DNA from: Chromatiales bacterium
GTDB taxonomy: Bacteria; Pseudomonadota; Gammaproteobacteria; SpSt-1174
Length of the DNA: 60,177 nucleotides
Reading direction: 5' to 3'
NCBI GenBank assembly: GCA_014762505.1
Contig: JABURS010000029.1
Coordinates: 1-60,177, forward strand
Below are positions 30,774-40,873 of this stretch, one piece after another. The position numbers and the translations under genes were made by a program. Within the stretch, counting starts at the first letter, position 1; each line of letters starts with the position of its first letter. The notes under the pieces were generated by a model. The model was not told where the DNA came from. It saw only the letters and a list, made by a program, of their open reading frames with translations, and did no database searches.

Positions 30774-31035
30774 AAATCTGTTTGCCTTTACGCCAGTAAC
30801 CGGCGCCATATATCCGGATTCGGCCATTGCGGTAGGTGAATCGCACAGTCAGGACACCCACACCCGATCTACCAAAACAGTAATACCGTTTTTCACCCTG
30901 ACCATGTGCCAGGTCTTCCGCAATAACGCGATGTGGGTCAGCGAACGCAGTCTGCGCTTCCAGAAAGGAAACACCATGCTTCATCTGATTGGAGAGATCC
31001 TTCTCTGGATCCCATTCAAAGCTTTCCTTGCTCAT
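30748..31035 (-). CDS. brnT: BrnT-family toxin
   Basis: A 95-aa BrnT-like ribonuclease toxin. FEWDPEKDLSNQMKHGVSFL is the family N-terminus, followed by AFADPHRVIAEDLAHGQGEK (with the conserved E-K/R) and a beta strand RFTYRNGRIRIYGAGY. The usual IRIISAR motif reads IRIYGAGYWRKGK, a variant that may mark a subfamily or weakened activity. The antitoxin gene overlaps its end. The gene has a lower GC content than its neighbours. An inverted repeat CATAT-AATG-ATATG lies 34 bp upstream. Confidence 0.78.
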   Translation of the reverse strand: MSKESFEWDPEKDLSNQMKHGVSFLEAQTAFADPHRVIAEDLAHGQGEKRYYCFGRSGVGVLTVRFTYRNGRIRIYGAGYWRKGKQIYERENQIH

Positions 31036-31068
31036 GCATGAACACTAGCAGAAGCCCGGCCCAACAGC

Positions 31069-31082
31069 CATATAATGATATG
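31069..31082 (-). promoter_or_regulatory. Putative BrnA operator
   Basis: Inverted repeat CATAT (31069-31073), AATG, ATATG (31078-31082) in an AT-rich stretch upstream of brnT, overlapping TATAAT/TATATG promoter-like sequence. Autorepression by the ribbon-helix-helix antitoxin is inferred. Confidence 0.4.
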
Positions 31083-31146
31083 TATTTTATTGTGGGATTT
31101 TCCCCGCATGCCTTGATCACATTGCCCCATGAGGAGAAACCATAAG

Positions 31147-31212
31147 ATAGAAAGATACTATCAATACTTTTGTTATTATTGATTGGCACTATTAGCATGC
31201 AGGGCCTATAAA
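31147..31212 (+). promoter_or_regulatory. OxyR-like site and promoter of katG
   Basis: ATAG (31147-31150), 7 nt, CTAT (31158-31161), then at the same 7-nt spacing the weaker TTTG and TGAT, ending at 31183. This is the four-part OxyR layout. The -35 TTGGCA (31183-31188) is directly adjacent and TATAAA (31207-31212) follows after 18 bp, a standard activator arrangement. Confidence 0.6.
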
Positions 31213-31254
31213 CCTCACTGTGCAATCAATAAACCCCCACCACCAAAGGAGTGA

Positions 31255-33447
<2,193 letters not shown>

Positions 33448-33453
33448 TCGCCA

Positions 33454-33529
33454 GGGAGCCGGGTCACCCGGCTCCCGAACCCAAGGCGTCAATGACAAGG
33501 GCGGCGTTTCGCGCGAAACGCCGCCCTTT
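33454..33529 (+). terminator. Double hairpin terminator after katG
   Basis: The first stem GGGAGCCGGG/CCCGGCTCCC (33454-33476) has a 3-nt loop. The second is a 15-bp stem (33497-33511 with 33514-33528) followed by TTTCTTAT, the likely intrinsic terminator. Confidence 0.8.
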
Positions 33530-33593
33530 CTTATGGGTTGGGGAAAACCATGTTCGTCCCTGAACGATGATTAGTGCTGCAGTCATCCGGGTT

Positions 33594-33632
33594 TTCGATT
33601 ATTGCGAGTTCGATTATTGCGATTAATATCGC
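33594..33632. promoter_or_regulatory. Tandem 15-bp repeat and palindrome before the antitoxin gene
   Basis: TTCGATTATTGCGA recurs in two adjacent 15-bp units (33594-33608, 33609-33623) and runs into GCGAT-TAAT-ATCGC (33619-33632). The AT-rich block 50-90 bp before the antitoxin start looks like an autoregulatory operator region. Confidence 0.45.
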
Positions 33633-33682
33633 TTCAAGTAGACAACTACTAGCCACGCGACAATTCCGACGGGAGTATGGCC

Positions 33683-34126
33683 ATGAACACCGCAGAACGT
33701 CTCCCTGATAGCGAGACCACGGATCTTGCCCGCGACAGCGCCACCGAGCTGAGCAAGCTACTGGCCAACATGCCGGAGGCCGATCGTGCCCGGGTGCAGC
33801 TCGATGGCATCGAACTCATCCTGCCCCGGGACGCCCTCGCCCTGCTGCGCGATATCCTCACGGAAATGGCCCAGGGCAATGCCGTCACCCTCGTGCCTAG
33901 GCACGCCGAGCTCACCACCCAGGAGGCCGCCAACCTCCTCAACGTCTCGCGGCCGCACCTGATCAAGCTGCTGGAGGAAGGCCAAATACCCTTCACCCGC
34001 ACCGGCACCCATCGCCGCATCCGCTACGAAGACCTGATCGCCTACAAGGCCGAGCGCGACCGCCAGAGCAAGGAGGCCATGGAGGAACTGGCCAGGCAGG
34101 CGCAGGAACTGGACATGGGGTACTGA
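33683..34126 (+). CDS. Excisionase-type HTH antitoxin
   Basis: A 147-aa protein with a helical N-terminal part and a C-terminal MerR/excisionase-like helix-turn-helix: LTTQEAANLLNVSRPHLIKL then GTHRRIRYEDLIAYKAER. This type of antitoxin is encoded upstream of PIN-domain toxins, and its stop overlaps the start of a PIN gene (TGATG). The ATG at 33683 has a GGGAG site at 7 nt; the ATG at 33677 is too close to it. The cognate toxin is broken, so this may be a solitary antitoxin or transcription regulator. Confidence 0.8.
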   Translation: MNTAERLPDSETTDLARDSATELSKLLANMPEADRARVQLDGIELILPRDALALLRDILTEMAQGNAVTLVPRHAELTTQEAANLLNVSRPHLIKLLEEGQIPFTRTGTHRRIRYEDLIAYKAERDRQSKEAMEELARQAQELDMGY

Positions 34127-34273
34127 TGCGATTCGTCGTGGTCTATGACGCCTGTGTGCTCTATCCCGCGCCGCTGCGGGATTTCCTGGTGCCTGGCCAC
34201 GACGGGGTTGTTTGCCGCGAAATGGAGCGAGCGTATCCACGAGGAATGGATGCGGAGTACAAAGCCGACATAA
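34126..34273 (+). pseudogene. Frameshifted, truncated PIN-domain toxin
   Basis: It starts as a PIN toxin (MRFVVVYDACVLYPAPLRDF, with the catalytic Asp of YDAC). Around 34192 one base appears to be missing. In the next frame the family sequence resumes as LATTGLFAAKWSERIHEEWM up to a TAA at 34271-34273. Only about 49 of the roughly 150-200 residues expected remain; the rest is replaced by the 53-bp repeat that begins at 34271. No active nuclease can be made, since most acidic residues are gone. Confidence 0.85.
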
Positions 34274-34323
34274 AGCCTTTTGGCCGATTAATCAGAGACT
34301 TGGCCTGGTCCGACCCCAGCCGG
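34271..34323 (+). repeat. 53-bp direct repeat, copy A
   Basis: It aligns without gaps to 36451-36503 at about 42 of 53 positions, sharing CGATTA, TCAGAG and TGGTCCGACCCC. It begins exactly where the PIN pseudogene frame ends. Confidence 0.7.
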
Positions 34324-34340
34324 CCCAGAGCGGGGAACCT

Positions 34341-34369
34341 TTGCTTGAAATAGTATCAAATACTGATAC
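34341..34369 (+). promoter_or_regulatory. hicAB promoter with operator palindrome
   Basis: TTGCTT (34341-34346) and TGATAC (34364-34369) are 17 bp apart. The inverted repeat GTATCA-AATAC-TGATAC (34353-34369) covers the -10, as expected for autorepression by HicB. Confidence 0.55.
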
Positions 34370-34378
34370 CATTCTGAC

Positions 34379-34639
34379 ATGAACCGCAGGCACCAGAGCA
34401 CCCTGGAAGCGATATTCACGGACCCGGTCCAGTCGAACATCGTCTGGACAGACATCGAGTCCATGCTCAAGGCCCTTGGTGCCGAAATCAGCGAGGGGCG
34501 GGGCTCCCGCGTCCGGATTGCGCTCAACGGCGTGCGGGCGGTCTTCCATCGCCCACACCCGGAGAAGGAAACCGACAAAGGCGCGGTGAAATCCATGCGG
34601 CGGTTTCTCGAAAACGCCGGCATAGACATCAAGAGATAG
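34379..34639 (+). CDS. hicA: HicA-type mRNA interferase toxin
   Basis: An 86-aa HicA toxin with the double-stranded RNA-binding-like fold. The N-terminus LEAIFTDPVQSNIVWTDIES, the central GAEISEGRGSRVRIALNG and the catalytic-histidine region AVFHRPHPEKETDKG are all intact. HicA cleaves mRNA during stress. It is followed 25 bp later by hicB, the toxin-first order usual for this system. An operator-like palindrome covers its promoter. Confidence 0.9.
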   Translation: MNRRHQSTLEAIFTDPVQSNIVWTDIESMLKALGAEISEGRGSRVRIALNGVRAVFHRPHPEKETDKGAVKSMRRFLENAGIDIKR

Positions 34640-34664
34640 ATAGAGACGGAGGACCGGGGGAAAC

Positions 34665-35003
34665 ATGATCCTCGAATACAAAGGCTACATCGCCAAACTC
34701 GAGATCGACGCCGAAGCCGAGTTGATTCATGGCGAGGTGATCAATACCCGCGACGTCATTACGTTCCAGGCGGATTCCATCCACGACCTGCAGCAGGCAT
34801 TCGCAGATTCGATCGATGACTACCTGGCCTTCTGCGCCGAACGCGGCGAGGCACCGGACAAGCCCTTCTCGGGGAAATTCATGGTGCGCAGCAATCCGGA
34901 GTTGCATCGCGACCTGGTCGCGGCCGCCGCGAGATCCGGCAAGAGCCTGAATGCCTTCGTCACCGACACGCTGGACAAGGTGGTGCATTCGAATCACACG
35001 TGA
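34665..35003 (+). CDS. hicB: HicB-type antitoxin
   Basis: A 112-aa HicB: a partially degraded RNase H-like N-terminal domain (YKGYIAKLEIDAEAELIHGE, then FQADSIHDLQQAFADSIDDY) and a C-terminal ribbon-helix-helix (GKFMVRSNPELHRDLVAAAA, then LNAFVTDTLDKVV). It binds HicA and represses the operon. The pair looks intact and functional, unlike the neighbouring PIN system. Confidence 0.9.
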   Translation: MILEYKGYIAKLEIDAEAELIHGEVINTRDVITFQADSIHDLQQAFADSIDDYLAFCAERGEAPDKPFSGKFMVRSNPELHRDLVAAAARSGKSLNAFVTDTLDKVVHSNHT

Positions 35004-35040
35004 ACCGTGGCTGCCCCCGGCTAGAACACCATAACACCAG

Positions 35041-35087
35041 CCGGACTCACCCTAAGTGAACGGGGAGTCCGGGGCCTGAGCTCCCCG
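35041..35087. terminator. Overlapping hairpins between hicB and the MOSC gene
   Basis: CCGGACTC (35041-35048) can pair with GAGTCCGG (35065-35072), and CGGGGAG (35061-35067) with CTCCCCG (35081-35087). The two stems exclude each other. They lie between convergent 3' ends; there is no T-run. Confidence 0.45.
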
Positions 35088-35104
35088 ACTGGTCCAGGCG
35101 ACGG

Positions 35105-35971
35105 TTACGCCATGAACACCTCATCACCCACGCCGATCTCGCCCGCCGTGACGATATCCGCGTAAATCCCCAGGTTCTGGTCGGCGTCTTTCACGATGCG
35201 TCGCAGGATGCCCTTGTCCTCACCGATCGCGGACTGTTGGCGCGTCACCGCGCCGCAACGCGGGGCCGTATCACTGCAATCAACCTGCGCGGACCCGACC
35301 CTCAGACGCCGGCCCAGCCAGGCCTGCTCCACCAGCCCCTCCATCCCCGGCAGGGTCTCGATCACAAGGTTGGGGCGAAAGCGCTCGATGTCCCAGTCCG
35401 ACTGCGGGTGTAGCGCCTGCATGTGCGCCAGGCTCGCGGTGGTGAGGATATGAAACGGCGAGACCAGGAAGAAGGTACCCGGGAGGGTGACGTAGTCCTG
35501 CATGGCTTGCGGCAGGTTATCGAGGTCCGGCAGCGGCGGTTCCCCGGCCTCGCGCTCGAACGTGGCCTTCAACTCTTTCAGCCAGGTGTGGGCGTCGGCC
35601 TTGTAACGGCGATAGAACGCCTCGTGCTCGATCGGCCTCAACGACCGCAAGGCACTGTCGTGTCCCAACAGTGCCGAGATCCGCTGATGAATGCCCGGAT
35701 CGTCGCCCGCCAGCACCTCGCCACCGGGGAACTGCACCTCGACCGCACCAAGTCCCAGACCCGACCCATCGCCTATACAGCGAGCCCGGCACTGCAGCAG
35801 CGACGGCCGGAACTTGCAACTCTGTATCTCCTGGCGCTTCAGGTCCTGCACGGCCCACAGGCGATCGCCCTGCACACCGCGTGCGTCCAGATGCGCCGTG
35901 CCCAACGACTCACCCGCCATCCCCTTCACCGGGTAGCGCCAGATCGCCTTGATACGTCCAAGCCTGGTCAT
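35105..35971 (-). CDS. MOSC domain protein
   Basis: A 288-aa protein with an N-terminal MOSC_N beta-barrel (IKAIWRYPVKGMAGESLGTA and GVQGDRLWAVQD) and a C-terminal MOSC domain with FRPNLVIE and VDCSDTAPRCGAVTRQ, where the conserved cysteine of molybdenum-cofactor sulfurases lies. Family members bind or transfer sulfur to the molybdenum cofactor, or detoxify N-hydroxylated bases as YcbX and YiiM do. The role here is not clear. It lies between HicAB and the CRISPR array. Confidence 0.85.
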   Translation of the reverse strand: MTRLGRIKAIWRYPVKGMAGESLGTAHLDARGVQGDRLWAVQDLKRQEIQSCKFRPSLLQCRARCIGDGSGLGLGAVEVQFPGGEVLAGDDPGIHQRISALLGHDSALRSLRPIEHEAFYRRYKADAHTWLKELKATFEREAGEPPLPDLDNLPQAMQDYVTLPGTFFLVSPFHILTTASLAHMQALHPQSDWDIERFRPNLVIETLPGMEGLVEQAWLGRRLRVGSAQVDCSDTAPRCGAVTRQQSAIGEDKGILRRIVKDADQNLGIYADIVTAGEIGVGDEVFMA

Positions 35972-36545
35972 GTCATCGCTCGCAGTGTCCAGATCGACGC
36001 CTCGTTAGTAAAGTGGACGGCTCGACGCCGGGCATGATGCACGGCCGCCCAGACTGAGGCGTCTCGTGCACCAAAAACATTCAGAACACTCCTGCATGGG
36101 CAGCTATGGATCTCGCACGAAGCCTCCGACTGCCAGCCACAACCCACGGAACCGCCCGTGCCGGCTTCCTTCTGCCCCGCGGCACAACTGGCCACAGCGG
36201 AACTTACCGGCAGACTTGCAAATAACAGACCAGCGGGTGAACTGCTGGGTACATCCCCCATCAAGGGAGAGCACGCCAACAGCCCAAGCCGCGTATGGCA
36301 GGAGAGCGACTTGCGCAGGAACCAGGAAAGGAACATGGATGAGAGAAATGGAAAAGGGGGCAGATTGAGGCGACCCCGGTTCGGCTCGAAGCTTAGAGCG
36401 CGCGTTTCAAGGACAAAAATGAGCCTCTAAGACTGATTTCAAGGCCAATACAAGGCCTTTTTATCGATTACTCAGAGCCTTAGCTTGGTCCGACCCCGGC
36501 CAGGCGGCGGTCACTTCCGATTCTTCTTCGTGGACCGTTCCATCC
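35972..36545. other. Intergenic stretch left of the CRISPR array
   Basis: 574 bp without a recognisable gene. Open frames of 90-120 codons exist on both strands but have no ribosome sites, family motifs or normal composition. The stretch contains copy B of the 53-bp repeat (36451-36503). Because crRNAs read rightward, the last 100 bases before 36546 are the likely array leader or promoter region, but no confident -10/-35 pair was found. Confidence 0.6.
36451..36503 (+). repeat. 53-bp direct repeat, copy B
   Basis: It aligns to 34271-34323 at about 79% identity (see copy A). It ends 42 bp before the first CRISPR repeat and may be part of the leader or mark the edge of an inserted segment. Confidence 0.7.
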
Positions 36546-39500
36546 GTTGTGATTAGGCCTCAGGCTTCAGTCGGTTACACTATTACTCACGTTGAAGGCC
36601 ATCGCTGACATGTTGTGATTAGGCCTCAGGCTTCAGTCGGTTACACTTCAGACTCGATCGAGTCGACGCGGTCAATTGTTGTGATTAGGCCTCAGGCTTC
36701 AGTCGGTTACACTGAGAGCTTATATGTGGGAAGTCTCTTTCATGTTGTGATTAGGCCTCAGGCTTCAGTCGGTTACACTATCCAGCGCCTGCTCGGTCAC
36801 GAGAAGCGCGTTGTGATTAGGCCTCAGGCTTCAGTCGGTTACACTAAACCTGGTGGTGCAGTCTGCGTATGTTCGGTTGTGATTAGGCCTCAGGCTTCAG
36901 TCGGTTACACTGCCAACCCCGACCACCTGCTCCACCAATGGGTTGTGATTAGGCCTCAGGCTTCAGTCGGTTACACTAGAAGCTGGCAGCGAAGTTGACC
37001 GCCGCGCGTTGTGATTAGGCCTCAGGCTTCAGTCGGTTACACTGTCGCAGTAGATCGGGCGAGTGGCCTTGCTGTTGTGATTAGGCCTCAGGCTTCAGTC
37101 GGTTACACTGAGAACGAGGTAAATATGCCACTCGGAAGGGTTGTGATTAGGCCTCAGGCTTCAGTCGGTTACACTACCCCCCGGCGGCGATTACTGCTGC
37201 CATTGTTGTGATTAGGCCTCAGGCTTCAGTCGGTTACACTCGGCCGCCCGGTGGACGTGGCGGTAAACCAGTTGTGATTAGGCCTCAGGCTTCAGTCGGT
37301 TACACTCGGCGCCATCGACTACCGCGGCGCGTACAAGTTGTGATTAGGCCTCAGGCTTCAGTCGGTTACACTAGTGCAGCAAGGACGGATTGACGTACTG
37401 CAGTTGTGATTAGGCCTCAGGCTTCAGTCGGTTACACTGAGGGTCGTTGACGTTGGCCACCACCACAGGTTGTGATTAGGCCTCAGGCTTCAGTCGGTTA
37501 CACTGATACTCTCGAAGCGCTCAAGGACGAGGAAGTTGTGATTAGGCCTCAGGCTTCAGTCGGTTACACTCTTCGTCGGCCTGCACATGGGCCTGTGCCA
37601 GTTGTGATTAGGCCTCAGGCTTCAGTCGGTTACACTGGGTGTTACAACCACCCCGACTAGAGCAGCGTTGTGATTAGGCCTCAGGCTTCAGTCGGTTACA
37701 CTGACACTGGCGCGCACGGATCCAGGTCGAAAGTTGTGATTAGGCCTCAGGCTTCAGTCGGTTACACTACACCGGACCGCCGGCATGCACGCGGATCAGT
37801 TGTGATTAGGCCTCAGGCTTCAGTCGGTTACACTATTCCGCTATCGCTCGCGCCCTCCTCGTACGTTGTGATTAGGCCTCAGGCTTCAGTCGGTTACACT
37901 TCCAGGCCCTTGCTCTCGCCCCACAGCTCAGTTGTGATTAGGCCTCAGGCTTCAGTCGGTTACACTCCTGGCGCTGGATGTTGAGCTGCTTGCCGCGTTG
38001 TGATTAGGCCTCAGGCTTCAGTCGGTTACACTCACCTGGGTGAGCGCGTCATCGTTTGGCGTGTTGTGATTAGGCCTCAGGCTTCAGTCGGTTACACTAC
38101 AAGACCCCGCTGCCGCGGGGCCTCTTCAGTTGTGATTAGGCCTCAGGCTTCAGTCGGTTACACTCCGCTATCGCTTCCTCGCCTCGAAGAACACGTTGTG
38201 ATTAGGCCTCAGGCTTCAGTCGGTTACACTGTGTTGGCCAGTGCCCGGGCGCCGCCGCGGTTGTGATTAGGCCTCAGGCTTCAGTCGGTTACACTCGTCC
38301 CGCGCAGACAACCGTCACCAAGCAAGTTGTGATTAGGCCTCAGGCTTCAGTCGGTTACACTATCGAGCGCAGGCGGTTGGACCTGGCGAAGGTTGTGATT
38401 AGGCCTCAGGCTTCAGTCGGTTACACTTTTTCCTGGCTCTTTGATTCGGCCTTGTGCGTTGTGATTAGGCCTCAGGCTTCAGTCGGTTACACTGTCGGTC
38501 ATCCGCACCACCAAGCGACGTTAGTTGTGATTAGGCCTCAGGCTTCAGTCGGTTACACTCCCGCGAACAACGAGACGATGCACGCCAGCGTTGTGATTAG
38601 GCCTCAGGCTTCAGTCGGTTACACTTGACCCCTTCCTCGCCGCCCTCGAATGGCTGTTGTGATTAGGCCTCAGGCTTCAGTCGGTTACACTACCGGCACC
38701 GACGCCTACCAGGCGCAGGGAGTTGTGATTAGGCCTCAGGCTTCAGTCGGTTACACTATTGGCGGTCAGGGCCACGGACCCCAGCGCGTTGTGATTAGGC
38801 CTCAGGCTTCAGTCGGTTACACTAGGCGCTGCACGGGCGAGCGGGCGCTGAGGGTTGTGATTAGGCCTCAGGCTTCAGTCGGTTACACTCAGCAGAGCAA
38901 CATCCTCGGCACCGTGTCAGTTGTGATTAGGCCTCAGGCTTCAGTCGGTTACACTCCGAGAACGCCGGTTTTACCGACCGCGCCAGTTGTGATTAGGCCT
39001 CAGGCTTCAGTCGGTTACACTAAGTTGTCCATGTCGATGTCGGCCACTGCCGTTGTGATTAGGCCTCAGGCTTCAGTCGGTTACACTGCATAAGGCGATG
39101 TTCTCTGATGTCGGCCCGTTGTGATTAGGCCTCAGGCTTCAGTCGGTTACACTACGAGCACGAGGAGGCGCTGGGTGCGGCGTGTTGTGATTAGGCCTCA
39201 GGCTTCAGTCGGTTACACTTGGCAAGGATGCGACCAGCAGCAGCGGCGAGTTGTGATTAGGCCTCAGGCTTCAGTCGGTTACACTGTAGTCGTTGGCCAC
39301 GCTCTCGAAGGCGCGGTTGTGATTAGGCCTCAGGCTTCAGTCGGTTACACTCCTGGCGCACGGCTTCGCTGTAGGTCTGGGGTTGTGATTAGGCCTCAGG
39401 CTTCAGTCGGTTACACTTGCGGATCGCGAAAGGAGTGTGGCATGAGCGTTGTGATTAGGCCTCAGGCTTCAGTCGGTTACACTACCGAAACCCCCGCCCC

Positions 39501-39615
39501 GCCTAGCCAGCAGGTTGTGATTAGGCCTCAGGCTTCAGTCGGTTACACTCACAGAACGCGGGGAACAAATCGTCGTGTTGTTGTGATTAGGCCTCAGGCT
39601 TCAGTCGGTTACACT
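36546..39615 (+). CRISPR. Type II-C CRISPR array, 47 repeats and 46 spacers
   Basis: A 36-bp repeat starts GTTGTGATTAGGCCTCAG, continues GCTTCAGTCGG and ends TTACACT. I stepped through every unit: 47 repeats with starts 66 bp apart, except that spacers 10 and 26 are 29 nt instead of 30. All copies appear identical, including both end copies. Orientation comes from the tracrRNA: the anti-repeat on the plus strand pairs with the plus-strand repeat, so crRNAs read rightward, toward cas2. The 66-bp period equals 22 codons, which creates long false open frames repeating VIRPQASVGYT. The last repeat ends 32 bp from the cas2 stop, so array and cas operon converge. Confidence 0.99.
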
Positions 39616-39647
39616 CCTTCTGAGGCAAGTCACTGAATAGAAAGGAA

Positions 39648-39980
39648 TTAGAGCAGGATGAGCTGATCTGGCGGGGCGTCCATCGGCCGGCGGCACTTGC
39701 CATAGAACAGCTCCATGCGGGCGAACTGTTTGTCGGTGATCCTTGCGACCCGAATTTCACCGTCCGGGGGCAGGGCCTGTTTGACGCGTTTGACATGGAC
39801 GTCGGCATTCTCGTCGCTGGCACAATGACGCGCATAGACTGAATACTGCATCATCAGGAAGCCATCTTCCAGCAGGGCCTGCCGGAACTTGGTGTAGTGT
39901 CGGCGTGCCTCGGCATTGTCCGTTGGCAGGTCGAACATTACCAATACCCACACGGTCCGCAGCCCTCCAAAGACAATCAT
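39648..39980 (-). CDS. cas2: CRISPR-associated Cas2
   Basis: A 110-aa Cas2 of the type II family. The first strand RTVWVLVMFDLPTDNAEARR carries the conserved Asp, followed by YTKFRQALLEDGFLMMQYSV. It dimerises and bridges Cas1 dimers in the spacer-integration complex. The ATG at 39980 overlaps the cas1 stop (ATGA). It is the last gene of the cas operon and ends 32 bp from the last CRISPR repeat. Confidence 0.95.
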   Translation of the reverse strand: MIVFGGLRTVWVLVMFDLPTDNAEARRHYTKFRQALLEDGFLMMQYSVYARHCASDENADVHVKRVKQALPPDGEIRVARITDKQFARMELFYGKCRRPMDAPPDQLILL

Positions 39981-40873
39981 GGCTCCAGGGCGCAAGGAAA
40001 GCACCAGCCGGCCTTCAGCGTGCCTCGCTGCAGCGCCTCGCAGAACTGCTGCACGCAGCGTTGCGTGGCGTTCATGAGCGGCATCTTGTCATCCCCCAGT
40101 CGCACCGGCTGGGCCATCAGGCCCAGCAAGGCCTGTTTGCTGTCCTGATTGATTTCTATGATGTCCCGCCGGGCCAGTTCCACCACCTGGGCATCCACCA
40201 GTGGCCGAATCGGTTCCATGAGGTCATCCGCCAGGGCATAGGCGTTGTACTGGTTGTGATGGTGCAGGCCCAGGGCGGGGTGCAGGCCACTGGCGACCAC
40301 GGCGCGGGCGGTCATTGCGCGAGCGATGGCATAGCCGTAATTGAGCAGTTGGTTGATGCCGGTTTGATCCCGGTCACGCCGGAATTGTTTGCCGAACAAT
40401 GCGGGCCAGTAGTATTTGCAGGCCTGGGCCTCCACGTTGTCCGGGTCACCCGGTTTGACCTTGGAGGTCAACTGTTTCAGCCGCTGTGTGGCACTGCTCT
40501 TCAGTTCTTCTAGCAGCCACCCCTGATTGGTTAGCTTGCCCCGCACAACCTGCTGCCAGAGCCGTTTCTTGAAAGTGGGCTTGACAGCGACCTGGGCGCG
40601 CAGCACCTTGCCGTGCAAGGTGTGGCCGCTGATGGGCAAGGCCAGCAGGGCCGGGGTATGGCGCTCGTCGCAGCTCACCAGCGCGGTGTTGTGTTGGGCG
40701 CAGTGTTGCAATACCGCCTGGGTCATGGTCACGGCGGGGTGGTCCGCGATCAGCATGCCGATGTCCTCGAACGGCACGGAGGCAATCACCTCGTTGTCCC
40801 GTTCCACCAAAAGCTGGCCGTGCTTTACCTTCAGCCAGGCTGGATTGCTGATTTCGATGGTGCGCTTGATCAC
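39977..40873 (-). CDS. cas1: CRISPR-associated Cas1 integrase
   Basis: A 298-aa Cas1, the integrase that inserts new spacers. The metal ligands can be placed: E148 in DNVEAQACKYYW, a histidine of LGLHHHNQYN (about residue 205), and E220 in ADDLMEPIRPLVD. The N-terminal beta domain (WLKVKHGQLLVERDNEV) is of the type II-C kind. It starts with GTG at 40873, overlapping the cas9 stop by 4 bp (GTGA), and is coupled to cas2 downstream. Confidence 0.96.
   Translation of the reverse strand: MIKRTIEISNPAWLKVKHGQLLVERDNEVIASVPFEDIGMLIADHPAVTMTQAVLQHCAQHNTALVSCDERHTPALLALPISGHTLHGKVLRAQVAVKPTFKKRLWQQVVRGKLTNQGWLLEELKSSATQRLKQLTSKVKPGDPDNVEAQACKYYWPALFGKQFRRDRDQTGINQLLNYGYAIARAMTARAVVASGLHPALGLHHHNQYNAYALADDLMEPIRPLVDAQVVELARRDIIEINQDSKQALLGLMAQPVRLGDDKMPLMNATQRCVQQFCEALQRGTLKAGWCFPCALEP

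Noticed and set aside
36066-36430. Overlapping frames of 90-122 codons left of the CRISPR array
   Set aside because: No ribosome site, no recognisable motif, and similar-length frames on both strands.
37835-38194. Spacers 20 and 25 share CCGCTATCGCT
   Set aside because: An 11-base match between 46 GC-rich spacers can occur by chance, and the flanks do not align.
36546-39615. Promoters inside each CRISPR repeat, as in Neisseria (TACACT at the repeat end as a -10 box)
   Set aside because: The best upstream match, TTGTGA, is 23 bp away and there is no extended -10, so the case is too weak to claim.
36615-39636. A series of open frames encoding proteins with repeated VIRPQASVGYT motifs
   Set aside because: They are translations of the CRISPR array: the 66-bp repeat-plus-spacer period equals 22 codons, so one frame stays open. 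They have no ribosome sites, and the variable residues are spacer sequence.
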